From an uncultured Ruminococcus sp. (GTDB lineage: Bacteria > Bacillota > Clostridia > Oscillospirales > Ruminococcaceae): a stretch of DNA of 10,473 nt. Location of the stretch: contig CAJTWQ010000020.1 of the NCBI GenBank assembly GCA_910579835.1, forward strand, positions 1 through 10,473, given 5' to 3'. The notes beneath the pieces are model-generated. The model saw only the letters and a program-made list of their open reading frames with translations, was not told the DNA's origin and ran no database searches. Position numbers and translations under genes: made by a program. Shown in pieces: positions 1 through 6,978 of this stretch. Every line of letters begins with the position of its first letter. The stretch's first letter is position 1.

Positions 1-386
1 GTCGCATCAAGGTCAGCCTGAGAGATTTTGCGGTTCATCTTATCTTTAAGCTTATTGAGCATGGGACAGCTTTTTGACTGGACTTCAAGCTGCAAGTCAA
101 CCAGAAGTTCAAGATATTCTTCTTTTTTCTCTGGATTTTCTTCCATAAGTTGAGCCAAGGTTTTACCCTTGATATAATCCGAAACGATAGCCCACTTGCC
201 CTCAATAGTTGTTACTTCAATGATTTTTGGAATATTTAGCCCCGTTTCTTCTACGCGAGCCTGGTTCAGCGCCTCATTGAGTACATCGGCCTTTGAATAA
301 TCAGCGTCAAAAATTTTAATGCACTGATTGCCGTCACGATAAACGGTTTTTGCAGTTCTTACTGCGATAACTCTTTCAAGATTCAT
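1..386 (-). CDS. Aminoglycoside-phosphotransferase/kinase-fold protein, N-terminal part (runs off the window)
   Basis: An open frame starts at ATG 386-384 and continues without a stop to the window edge, giving 128 codons. The translation begins MNLERVIAVRTAKTVYRDG. It reads like the N-lobe of the APH/protein-kinase-like fold: a short strand carrying a candidate ATP-binding lysine (K24 in CIKIF), a helix with a candidate partner glutamate (E38 in LNEAL), and a hinge-like segment WAIVSDYIKGKTLAQLME around residues 65-82. The catalytic loop and metal-binding residues would lie outside the window, so activity cannot be judged. Proteins of this type in Clostridia are usually annotated as putative aminoglycoside phosphotransferases or small-molecule kinases; true antibiotic resistance is not implied. 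The start is set by an AAGGAGGTCA ribosome binding site. The gene lies 12 bp downstream of adhE on the same strand with no terminator between them, so it is probably co-transcribed with adhE. Substrate unknown. Confidence 0.7.
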   Translation of the reverse strand, partial: MNLERVIAVRTAKTVYRDGNQCIKIFDADYSKADVLNEALNQARVEETGLNIPKIIEVTTIEGKWAIVSDYIKGKTLAQLMEENPEKKEEYLELLVDLQLEVQSKSCPMLNKLKDKMNRKISQADLDA

Positions 387-390
387 AGTC

Positions 391-400
391 TGACCTCCTT
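391..400 (-). promoter_or_regulatory. Ribosome binding site of the kinase-fold gene, overlapping the adhE stop codon
   Basis: The minus strand reads AAGGAGGTCA, close to a full anti-16S match, 4 bases before the ATG at 386-384. Its first two bases are also the last two bases of the adhE TAA stop (401-399). This fixes the start of the downstream gene, which is otherwise easy to miss because it has no stop in the window, and it suggests that ribosomes finishing adhE help initiate the next gene. Confidence 0.8.
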
Positions 401-3092
401 ACTTCTTAACGTATATCTGCTTTACGCTGTCTGCGTCTGAGCTTGAAATATTTGTCTGTACACCGGGAATATTCATTTCTGTGAAGTGCTTTCCATAATA
501 GGCATTGAGATACATCTGCTTTATTTCACTCATTAGAGGATAACGAGGATTTGCGCCAGTGCACTGATCGTCAAATGCCTGTTCGGTCATTTCATCAAGA
601 CGGTCAATGAAGTTTTGTTCATCAATATCATATTCCCTGATGGACTTCTTAATTCCTATGTGCTCTTTAAGTTCATTTATTTTTTTAATAAGTCCTTCTA
701 ACTTTTCTGTATCGTTTTGGCCTGTGACACCGAGATAATCGGCAATCTCGGCGTACCTTGCAAGGGTGCTTGGATAACCGTACTGTGGGAAAGTACCCAT
801 TTTCGCCGGAGTTTCGCTTGCATTAAAACGAAGGACTTCTTCAATCATAAGAGCGTTTGCAATGCCGTGGGGTAAATGATGGAAAGCGCCGAGCTTATGT
901 GCCATTGAATGACATACTCCGAGAAATGCGTTTGCGAACGCCATACCTGCCATTGTTGCTGCATTAGCCATTTTTTCACGGGCTTCAACATCATGCTGAC
1001 CGTTATCATAGGCTCTCGGGAGATACTCGAAAATAACTTTTAATGCACGGAGCGCAAGTCCGTCGGTGTAGTCAGTGGCAAGCATGGAAGCATAGGCTTC
1101 AAGGGCGTGAGTTACAGCGTCTATACCGGAAGCGGCAGTCAGTCCCTTGGGGGCGCTCATGTGGAAATCAGTATCTATTATTGCCATGTCTGGAAGCAGC
1201 TCATAATCTGCAAGAGGATATTTCACTCCTGTTTTTTCATCAGTAATAACGGCAAATGGAGTTACCTCAGAGCCAGTGCCGGCTGATGTAGGAATTGCAA
1301 TAAAATATGCTTTTTCGCCCATTTTAGGAAAACTGTACACACGTTTGCGGATATCCATAAAACGCATTGCCATGTCCATAAAATCAGCCTCTGGATGTTC
1401 ATAGAGCACCCACATGATTTTAGCCGCATCCATAGCAGAGCCGCCGCCGAGGGCGATAATGCAGTCAGGCTCGAAAGACTTCATCTGCTCCGCACCTGCT
1501 TTAGCGCTTGCAAGCGTCGGGTCCGGAGCAATATCGGAAAACTCCGCATACTGAATACCCATTTCGCTAAGCTTATCTGTAATCGGTTTAGTATAGCCAT
1601 TTTTATAGAGGAAGCTGTCAGTAACGATAAATGCTTTCTTTTTGCCCATTACGTTTTTCAATTCGTCAAGAGCCACAGGCAGGCAGCCGCGCTTGATGTA
1701 GATCTTTTCGGGTGCTCTGAACCACAGCATATTTTCTCTCCTCTCTGCTACGGTCTTAATGTTGATAAGATGCTTTACGCCTACATTTTCACTTACGGAA
1801 TTTCCTCCCCATGATCCGCATCCAAGCGTCAGGGACGGAGCAAGCATGAAGTTATAAATATCACCGATACCGCCTTGTGATGAAGGCGTATTGACAAGAA
1901 TACGACAGGTTTTCATTCTTGCGGCAAACTCATCGATTGTCTTCTTCTCGGCTGCTGCATCAATGTAAATGGAAGATGTATGACCATATCCGCCGTCTGC
2001 TATAAGATGTTCTGCCTTATCGAAAGCGTCCTTAATATCATACGCCCTGTACATAGCAAGAACAGGTGAAAGCTTCTCATGAGCGAACTCCTCGGAGATG
2101 TCGACGCTTTCCACCTCTCCGATAAGGATCTTTGTTCCTTCTGGAACCTCGACGCCTGCGAGTTCAGCAATTCTATGGGCTTTTTGACCGACAATTTTAG
2201 CATTCAGAGCGCCGTTTATGATGATAGTCTTGCGAACCTTTTCAGTTTCTTCAGCGCTGAGAAAATAACATCCGCGAGCGGCAAATTCATTTTTTACATT
2301 ATCATAGATTTTTTCATGGACGATTACAGACTGCTCTGAAGCACATATCATGCCATTATCAAAAGTCTTGGAGTGGATTATTGAGTTGACCGCAAGAACA
2401 ATATCAGCAGTTTCATCAATGATAGCCGGAGTATTTCCCGCACCTACGCCGAGAGCAGGCTTTCCGCTGGAATAGGCAGCTTTCACCATTCCGGGGCCGC
2501 CTGTTGCGAGGATAATGTCGGCTTCTTTCATGACAAGATTAGTCATTTCAAGACTGGGAATGTCTATCCATCCGATAATATTTTCTGGTGCGCCTGCTGC
2601 AACAGCCGCTTCAAGGACTGTTTTTGCAGCTTCAATGGTGGACCTTTTTGCTCTGGGATGAGGACTGATAATGATTCCGTTTCGTGTTTTCAGCGCAAGG
2701 AGAGTCTTGAAAATTGCTGTAGAGGTGGGATTGGTAGTCGGAATAACAGCGGCAATAACACCGATCGGATCAGCGACTTTCTTAATTCCATAAGCCTTGT
2801 TTTCCTCAATGACACCGCAGGTCTTAGTATCCTTATAGGCATTATAGATGTATTCGGAAGCATAATGATTTTTAATGACCTTATCTTCTGCGATGCCCAT
2901 GCCGGTTTCCTCAACGGCAAGTTTTGCAAGCGGGATCCTTTGCTTGTTCGCAGCAGATGCGGCAGCGAGGAAAATTCTGTCTACCTGTTCTTGAGTATAT
3001 GACGAAAAAATCTGTTGTGCCTTTCTGATACGGATTATCGCTGTTTCCAGTTTTTCCACGCTGTCAACGATTTCATAATTTTTTGTTTCCAT
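399..3092 (-). CDS. adhE: Bifunctional acetaldehyde-CoA/alcohol dehydrogenase AdhE
   Basis: This 897-residue protein has the usual AdhE length and layout. It reduces acetyl-CoA to acetaldehyde and then to ethanol in the cytoplasm, using two NADH. The N-terminal aldehyde dehydrogenase domain (about 1-440) carries the catalytic cysteine C250 in FDNGMICASEQS. The C-terminal iron-dependent alcohol dehydrogenase domain (about 460-870) has the nucleotide-binding GGGSAMDAAK (549-558), SAGTGSEVTPF (603-613) and the four expected metal ligands D658, H662, H728 and H742. These have the same relative spacing as E. coli AdhE D653, H657, H723 and H737, shifted by five. No catalytic residue is missing and there is no frameshift. 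AdhE proteins of this family typically assemble into helical spirosomes. The ATG at 3092-3090 is preceded by GGAGGG (3104-3099). The gene has its own promoter with a Rex-like dyad, lies downstream of a co-directional LysR gene and is followed at 12 bp by a kinase-fold gene. Confidence 0.97.
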   Translation of the reverse strand: METKNYEIVDSVEKLETAIIRIRKAQQIFSSYTQEQVDRIFLAAASAANKQRIPLAKLAVEETGMGIAEDKVIKNHYASEYIYNAYKDTKTCGVIEENKAYGIKKVADPIGVIAAVIPTTNPTSTAIFKTLLALKTRNGIIISPHPRAKRSTIEAAKTVLEAAVAAGAPENIIGWIDIPSLEMTNLVMKEADIILATGGPGMVKAAYSSGKPALGVGAGNTPAIIDETADIVLAVNSIIHSKTFDNGMICASEQSVIVHEKIYDNVKNEFAARGCYFLSAEETEKVRKTIIINGALNAKIVGQKAHRIAELAGVEVPEGTKILIGEVESVDISEEFAHEKLSPVLAMYRAYDIKDAFDKAEHLIADGGYGHTSSIYIDAAAEKKTIDEFAARMKTCRILVNTPSSQGGIGDIYNFMLAPSLTLGCGSWGGNSVSENVGVKHLINIKTVAERRENMLWFRAPEKIYIKRGCLPVALDELKNVMGKKKAFIVTDSFLYKNGYTKPITDKLSEMGIQYAEFSDIAPDPTLASAKAGAEQMKSFEPDCIIALGGGSAMDAAKIMWVLYEHPEADFMDMAMRFMDIRKRVYSFPKMGEKAYFIAIPTSAGTGSEVTPFAVITDEKTGVKYPLADYELLPDMAIIDTDFHMSAPKGLTAASGIDAVTHALEAYASMLATDYTDGLALRALKVIFEYLPRAYDNGQHDVEAREKMANAATMAGMAFANAFLGVCHSMAHKLGAFHHLPHGIANALMIEEVLRFNASETPAKMGTFPQYGYPSTLARYAEIADYLGVTGQNDTEKLEGLIKKINELKEHIGIKKSIREYDIDEQNFIDRLDEMTEQAFDDQCTGANPRYPLMSEIKQMYLNAYYGKHFTEMNIPGVQTNISSSDADSVKQIYVKK

Positions 3093-3140
3093 GTTAGTCC
3101 CTCCGTTGAATTATTCTGGAATAAACCATATGGCTTATCT

Positions 3141-3158
3141 TTGATATTATTTTAACAT
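3141..3158. promoter_or_regulatory. Candidate Rex (redox-sensing repressor) operator overlapping the adhE -10
   Basis: The plus strand reads TTGATATTATTTTAACAT. Against the known Rex consensus TTGTTAA-N4-TTAACAA, 11 of the 14 fixed positions match, including the TTG and TTAACA ends. The dyad covers the -10 hexamer (3149-3154) and reaches about the expected transcription start, where a bound repressor would block RNA polymerase. Rex represses fermentation genes, adhE among them in several Clostridia, and is released from DNA when NADH is high. The match is read from the sequence; binding by Rex is inferred. Confidence 0.55.
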
Positions 3159-3177
3159 ACTTTTCAGGATTTGGGAA
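3149..3177 (-). promoter_or_regulatory. adhE promoter (extended -10, weak -35)
   Basis: On the minus strand the -10 is TAAAAT (3154-3149), preceded by TGT, an extended -10 TG motif. Exactly 17 bp upstream is TTCCCA (3177-3172), which matches TTGACA at four of six positions. The predicted start is near 3142, giving a leader of about 50 nt before the adhE ATG. No better promoter was seen closer to the gene. Confidence 0.6.
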
Positions 3178-3222
3178 TTGTTTATTTGGCATATGAGTAT
3201 TGTACTTTTTGATATATCTTAG

Positions 3223-3319
3223 AGTCTGTTCAGGCTCTCGTCAGTATTCCTGCGCTTTTTCCTTTTTACCGGCAAAATTACGCTTGAAAATCCGAACACA
3301 ATAAGACTTTAAACAGACT
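3223..3319. repeat. 97-bp segment with 8-bp terminal inverted repeats, possible small dispersed element
   Basis: The segment begins AGTCTGTT (3223-3230) and ends with the exact reverse complement AACAGACT (3312-3319). Each end can also form its own local hairpin: AGAGTCTG-tt-CAGGCTCT (3221-3238, one G-T pair) on the left and ACTTTAAA-N6-TTTAAAGT (3306-3327) on the right. The interior is visibly richer in G and C than the AT-rich DNA on either side. There is no open reading frame and no obvious target-site duplication. It could be a non-autonomous mobile element or dispersed intergenic repeat, or simply a structured leader/trailer sequence. A single copy in the window cannot settle it. Confidence 0.35.
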
Positions 3320-3351
3320 TTTAAAGTATAAGCGTTTTTAGATATAAAGAA

Positions 3352-3396
3352 TCCCCATGTATATTATTTCCATGTATTTTGGAAATATTCAGGGGA
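3352..3396 (-). terminator. Possible lysR transcription terminator or 3' stem-loop
   Basis: Five bases after the lysR stop codon, two nested arms occur: TCCCC (3352-3356) with GGGGA (3392-3396), and ATTTCC (3366-3371) with GGAAAT (3381-3386). The stem is interrupted by unequal internal loops, and on the minus strand it is followed only by ATTCTTTATATC, a poor U-tract. It may be a weak terminator or an mRNA-stabilising structure, so some read-through from lysR toward adhE is possible. Part of the left side is a direct repeat, CCATGTAT occurring twice (3355-3362 and 3370-3377). Confidence 0.35.
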
Positions 3397-3400
3397 AAGT

Positions 3401-4324
3401 TTATGTATACTGTCTTTTTGATCTGCAAAGCTCTGTGATAAATAGTTTATCAAGGTCAGTAAGATGATAGTCCCTGCGGTAGATAAGTATATCCTTATAG
3501 ATACGTTTATTACCGGAGCATTTTTTCTTCACCAGTCCATATCGGTCAAGAAGTTTCTGAGGCGCAAGCGAAACCCACATAAAAGTATCAGGATTCTCAG
3601 ATAAAATATCAAATTGACTTGCACGGTCAAAAATAAAGATACGTTTTTCAATGTCGTCGGGAAGTTCAACTTTCTTTACTGCTGACGCAGGTATAGACGG
3701 TACAAATGGATCGGCGTGAGTTATTTCTATATAGGGCTTTAAATCTTCGCAGCGGATGTTTTCCTGCTGTGCAAGCGGATGATCGCAGCTCATTATCAGT
3801 ACATATGTAAACTCTGTCACAAGTTCATGAATAAGTCCTTTTTCGTCGAGAAGCGTACGAAAATATTTCTCGTAATCCTCGGAATATCTTACAATTCCCA
3901 GAGAGTAATCGTTTTCAAGAATGTTTTTTATAACGTGTATCGAATTTGTTTCATTGTAGAAAAGTTCAGCCGGAGAATCGTGCTTTATAAGTTTTGAAAA
4001 TTTCGCAAACGCTTCAGATATATAGCAGGTTCTCGGAACTGAGATAGAAAACTTCTGCTTTGTTTTTACTCCGTTTTTATACATGTTCTCAAGGGAATCT
4101 ATCTCTGTAAGAATTTTTCTGGCATATATGAGAAATTCTGCCCCCTCCGGAGTTACGGTCATTCCCTTTGCCGAACGGTTAAAAATGGTTATTCCAAGAG
4201 AAGCTTCAAGTTCTTTTATAGCGCGGCTGAGATTAGGCTGACCGATGTAAAGATTTTCGGAAGCTTTGTTCAGCGAGCCTGTTTTGTCAATCTCAACGGC
4301 ATATTTTAGATGCAGTATATTCAT
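3401..4324 (-). CDS. LysR-type transcriptional regulator
   Basis: A 307-residue protein of normal LysR-family length. The N-terminal winged helix-turn-helix (about residues 1-60) shows the family pattern: FxxVxxxGSLxxASExLxxxQPxLSRAIKELExxLGxxIFNR-like spacing, with GQPNLSRAIKELE at 28-40 and LGITIFNRS at 43-51, then TPEGAEFL and a linker helix to about residue 90. The remaining roughly 215 residues match the two-lobed effector-binding region in size and character, but the ligand cannot be inferred. The ATG at 4324-4322 is preceded by GGAG (4336-4333) at 8 nt spacing. The gene has a perfect-consensus promoter, is divergent from the ABC/two-component operon and lies upstream of adhE in the same direction. 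Either neighbour could be its target. The adhE leader dyad TTATTC-tg-GAATAA has the T-N11-A form seen in LysR sites, but that is weak evidence. Confidence 0.93.
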   Translation of the reverse strand: MNILHLKYAVEIDKTGSLNKASENLYIGQPNLSRAIKELEASLGITIFNRSAKGMTVTPEGAEFLIYARKILTEIDSLENMYKNGVKTKQKFSISVPRTCYISEAFAKFSKLIKHDSPAELFYNETNSIHVIKNILENDYSLGIVRYSEDYEKYFRTLLDEKGLIHELVTEFTYVLIMSCDHPLAQQENIRCEDLKPYIEITHADPFVPSIPASAVKKVELPDDIEKRIFIFDRASQFDILSENPDTFMWVSLAPQKLLDRYGLVKKKCSGNKRIYKDILIYRRDYHLTDLDKLFITELCRSKRQYT

Positions 4325-4394
4325 TTCTTCATCTCCGTAATTTCTTTTTCAAAAGTTTTTTCTCATAAACATTTCCGCAAAGTCGACTCCTTAA

Positions 4395-4408
4395 TTATTT
4401 TAAAATAA
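4395..4408. promoter_or_regulatory. Perfect 14-bp palindrome just downstream of the lysR transcription start, candidate operator
   Basis: TTATTTTAAAATAA is a perfect palindrome at about +4 to +17 of the predicted lysR transcript, a classic repressor position. A second, 8-bp palindrome AGTCGACT lies at 4381-4388. Because the region is very AT-rich, a palindrome of this composition can arise by chance. Confidence 0.3.
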
Positions 4409-4417
4409 CTTTATTTT

Positions 4418-4446
4418 ATTATAGCAATTTTTGTGCATGTTGTCAA
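4418..4446 (-). promoter_or_regulatory. lysR promoter with perfect sigma-A consensus
   Basis: On the minus strand TTGACA (4446-4441) and TATAAT (4423-4418) are separated by exactly 17 bp: both hexamers are full matches with optimal spacing. The predicted start is near 4411, leaving a leader of about 87 nt before the lysR ATG. Confidence 0.8.
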
Positions 4447-4476
4447 TAGTAAAACAAAAAAGACAATATCAGCAAC

Positions 4477-4498
4477 ATCTGTAAATAGAAAAACAGAT
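4477..4498. promoter_or_regulatory. Inverted repeat upstream of the ABC operon promoter, candidate regulator site
   Basis: ATCTGT (4477-4482) and ACAGAT (4493-4498) form a perfect 6-bp dyad with a 10-bp centre, between the two divergent promoters. It lies about 55-75 bp upstream of the ABC -10 and just upstream of another TATAAT (4509-4514) that lacks a recognisable -35. The location suits an activator such as the operon's own response regulator or the LysR protein. Which one, if any, binds is unknown. Confidence 0.3.
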
Positions 4499-4549
4499 TA
4501 ATTATTTGTATAATGTCAATCCGATTTAAGGATTATTTAATAATTGCTA

Positions 4550-4558
4550 TGCTATAAT
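4550..4558 (+). promoter_or_regulatory. ABC/two-component operon promoter (extended -10)
   Basis: TGC-TATAAT gives a perfect -10 (4553-4558) with an upstream TG extension, but the -35 region is poor (GGATTA at 17 bp). That combination fits a promoter needing an activator. The spacer contains the dyad ATTATT-t-AATAAT (4532-4544). The predicted start is about 4565, followed by the ribosome binding site AGAGGAG (4574-4580). Confidence 0.5.
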
Positions 4559-4587
4559 AGAATCACAATAATGAGAGGAGAAAGAAA

Positions 4588-6954
4588 ATGTATTTGAACA
4601 TTCTCAAAAAGGATTTAAAGCGAAAAAGGACAATGAATGTTATTGTGTTGATGTTTATAATAATTTCTGCAATGTTCTTGTCAGGAAGCGTAAACAATAT
4701 TATCGCAGTATTCAAAGGTCTTGACAGCTATTTTGAAAAGGCAGGCATGCCGGATTACTTTCTGGCAACTTTAGACAGAGGACATCCGGAAGAAATATAT
4801 GAAAGTCTTGACGCTATTGAAGAAATAGATTCTTATGGACTGGAACCAGTAATTTACATATCAAGCGACAATGTTTCCAATATTGGAAAAGAGCTTCCGG
4901 AGATTAACGGAACGTTAGTCTTTATGGCATATGAGGACGCAAAAATCACCTATTTTGATGAGAATAATGAGCCTATTAACAGTGTAAAAAAAGGAACGAT
5001 TCGTCTTTCTGCAAAGTCTATGAATAAAAATAAGCTTAAAACCGGAGACAGAATTGCTATTACTTTTGGTAATGATACGGAAGAATTTGAAATAGCCGGC
5101 GGAATTAAAGACGCTTTTCTTGGGGCTGATATGATTAGCATGACGCGTTTTATGGTTTGCCGCGAGGATTTCGACAATTTCTATATGAGTCAGGAAACCT
5201 CTAAATATTGCGGCAATCTTTGCTATATCGAAACAAATGATATTGACGCTGTAGAAAAGAGTCTTTCTGAAGTCGATACTGTTTTTAATGGCAGCCGTGA
5301 CTTGATAAAGAAGACCTATTTTTTGGACATGGTAATGGCCGGAACAATTCTTGTGGTCAGCGTTCTGCTGATAATTACAGCTTTTATTGTTCTGAGGTTC
5401 ACTATAGGCTTCACTCTTTCCGAGGAATATCGTGAGATAGGCGTTATGAAAGCAATTGGCATAAAGAACAGTAAAATAAGGCTATTTTACATTATTAAAT
5501 ATTTGGCATTGGCATTAATCGGAACTTTTGTTGGATTTTTCACAAGTATTCCGTTTGGGAAAATGCTGTTGAAAAGCGCTACAAAATCAATTGTTCTGGA
5601 AAATGAGAACAGTGTAATCATTAATTTGATATGTTCTGCTGCAATTGTAGGCATTATCGTCCTTTTCTGTTACGGCTGTACACGAAAGGTTGTAAAACTT
5701 TTACCGGTCGACGCTGTCAGAAATGGTCAGACAGGTGAACGTTTCCGCAAAAAAAGTATTATCCATCTTGGAAAAAGCCGTCTTTCACCATGTAGTTTTA
5801 TGTCTATCAACGATATTTTTAGCAGTCCGAAGCGATACGTTATAATTGTTCTTATAATCTTTCTGTGTCTTTCACCGCTTCTTATAGTTGCAAATACGGC
5901 AAATACTCTCAAAAGCGACAAGCTTGTAACTTCTTTAGGCGTTACAAAAACTGACGTGTATATCTCTGACGAAGGAAAGCAAATGAGCTTTATGCATGAT
6001 AACGGAGCCGAAGAAATAACAGAATATCTGAATACAATGGAGCAGATGCTTGCAGATAGGGGAATTCCGGCAAAGGCAAGCTGTGAAATTATGATGAAAC
6101 TTACAGCTTCACACGGTAATAAAAGTTTTAAATCAATGACTCTTAAAGGCTTTAATACAACGACGGATATGTATCCGTATAAATACGGTACACCGCCTCA
6201 GAATGAAAATGAAGTAGCAATAACGCCTATTGTTGCTGAAAAACTTGATGCGGAGATCGGAGATACAATAAAAATAAAGTTTATAGAGGGAGAAAAAGAA
6301 TTTACCGTTACGGCGTTTTATACCTCTATGAATAATGTCGGAGAGGGAATTCGTCTCCATGAATCTCTGGATGTAAATTTCAGACAATTGGCAGGTTTTC
6401 TTGCATTTCAGGCGGATTATACAGATAATCCGGATAAATCGGAACAAGAGCGCAGAATTGGAGTTATCAGAGAAATATACGGCAAAGATAACGTATTTTC
6501 AGCCGAAGAATACGTCGAAAAAATGACTGGCGTTAAAGGTGCTTTTGACAGTATCAGGATAATTATTCTTTTACTTGTATTGATTGTTGCCGCTCTTGTT
6601 GCGGTACTTATGGAACGTTCCTTTATTGAAAAGGAACACGGCGAGATAGCTGTGATGAAAGCTATAGGCTTTAAAAGCGGCAATATTATCGCATATCACA
6701 CTTTCAGAATGGGAATTGTTGCTGCAATTGCTGTGATCTTATCAGCGGTTCTTTCAACGTCTATAACGAAACTTTCTGTAAATCCCATTTTTAAAATGCT
6801 AGGGGACGTTTACGGTGTCGAGTATGAAATTAAACCGCTGGAAATTTTTGCGGCATATCCGGCAGCTGTATTTGCAGCGGTAATATTCTTTACGTTTATT
6901 TCTGCGCTGCGTATAAAGAGGATACACACCAGCGAAGTTTCATCCATTGAATAA
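4588..6954 (+). CDS. FtsX-like ABC transporter permease (duplicated FtsX domain)
   Basis: A 788-residue integral membrane protein. Hydrophobic segments are visible at about residues 17-35, 247-269, 303-321, 343-362, 415-436, 655-675, 706-726 and 752-775, giving eight likely membrane helices. Two large extracytoplasmic regions, roughly 40-245 and 440-650, follow helices 1 and 5. The protein is an internal duplication: each half has a four-helix FtsX-type unit with the cytoplasmic coupling sequence E-x-G/A-VMKAIG after the second helix (EIGVMKAIG 283-291 and EIAVMKAIG 686-694). This is the MacB/LolC-type mechanotransmission architecture rather than a classic importer. The ten-helix BceB layout is not seen. 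It probably works with the ATPase encoded 24 bp downstream and with the two-component system behind that, in export or in removing a compound from the envelope. The start at 4588 follows AGAGGAG at 7 nt spacing. Substrate unknown. Confidence 0.93.
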   Translation: MYLNILKKDLKRKRTMNVIVLMFIIISAMFLSGSVNNIIAVFKGLDSYFEKAGMPDYFLATLDRGHPEEIYESLDAIEEIDSYGLEPVIYISSDNVSNIGKELPEINGTLVFMAYEDAKITYFDENNEPINSVKKGTIRLSAKSMNKNKLKTGDRIAITFGNDTEEFEIAGGIKDAFLGADMISMTRFMVCREDFDNFYMSQETSKYCGNLCYIETNDIDAVEKSLSEVDTVFNGSRDLIKKTYFLDMVMAGTILVVSVLLIITAFIVLRFTIGFTLSEEYREIGVMKAIGIKNSKIRLFYIIKYLALALIGTFVGFFTSIPFGKMLLKSATKSIVLENENSVIINLICSAAIVGIIVLFCYGCTRKVVKLLPVDAVRNGQTGERFRKKSIIHLGKSRLSPCSFMSINDIFSSPKRYVIIVLIIFLCLSPLLIVANTANTLKSDKLVTSLGVTKTDVYISDEGKQMSFMHDNGAEEITEYLNTMEQMLADRGIPAKASCEIMMKLTASHGNKSFKSMTLKGFNTTTDMYPYKYGTPPQNENEVAITPIVAEKLDAEIGDTIKIKFIEGEKEFTVTAFYTSMNNVGEGIRLHESLDVNFRQLAGFLAFQADYTDNPDKSEQERRIGVIREIYGKDNVFSAEEYVEKMTGVKGAFDSIRIIILLLVLIVAALVAVLMERSFIEKEHGEIAVMKAIGFKSGNIIAYHTFRMGIVAAIAVILSAVLSTSITKLSVNPIFKMLGDVYGVEYEIKPLEIFAAYPAAVFAAVIFFTFISALRIKRIHTSEVSSIE

Positions 6955-6978
6955 GTTTTTAGTTAGGAGATTTAAGTT

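Larger units (their letters stand above)
3093..3400. other. 308-bp lysR-adhE intergenic region
   Basis: No credible coding sequence was seen. From adhE outward it holds: the adhE ribosome binding site (3099-3104); a small dyad TTATTC-tg-GAATAA (3111-3124) in the predicted leader; the promoter with Rex-like dyad (3141-3177); a 97-bp repeat-bounded segment (3223-3319); an 8-bp inverted repeat ACTTTAAA/TTTAAAGT (3306-3313 and 3320-3327); and a stem-loop just behind the lysR stop (3352-3396). Confidence 0.7.

Noticed and set aside
1..386. Calling the kinase-fold gene an aminoglycoside resistance gene
   Set aside because: Only the N-lobe is visible, the fold is shared by many small-molecule kinases, and linkage to adhE does not suggest resistance.
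1395..1814. 139-codon plus-strand open frame inside adhE, with other smaller antisense frames in the same gene
   Set aside because: It is antisense to strongly conserved AdhE coding sequence, has no good ribosome binding site and no recognisable protein features; best explained as a shadow frame.
3306..3327. ACTTTAAA/TTTAAAGT inverted repeat as an intrinsic terminator
   Set aside because: The stem is almost all A-T and there is no U-tract on either strand; kept only as part of the possible repeat element.
4509..4514. TATAAT as the main promoter of the ABC operon
   Set aside because: No -35 hexamer at 16-18 bp and no TG extension; the TGC-TATAAT at 4550-4558 is better placed and has the extension.
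6612..6637. Palindrome GGAACGTTCC and stem GTTCCTTT/AAAGGAAC inside the permease gene
   Set aside because: The arms are only 8-10 bp, mid-gene, and encode the conserved coupling helix region (ERSFIEKEHGE); no U-tract, no start nearby and no reason to prefer function over chance.
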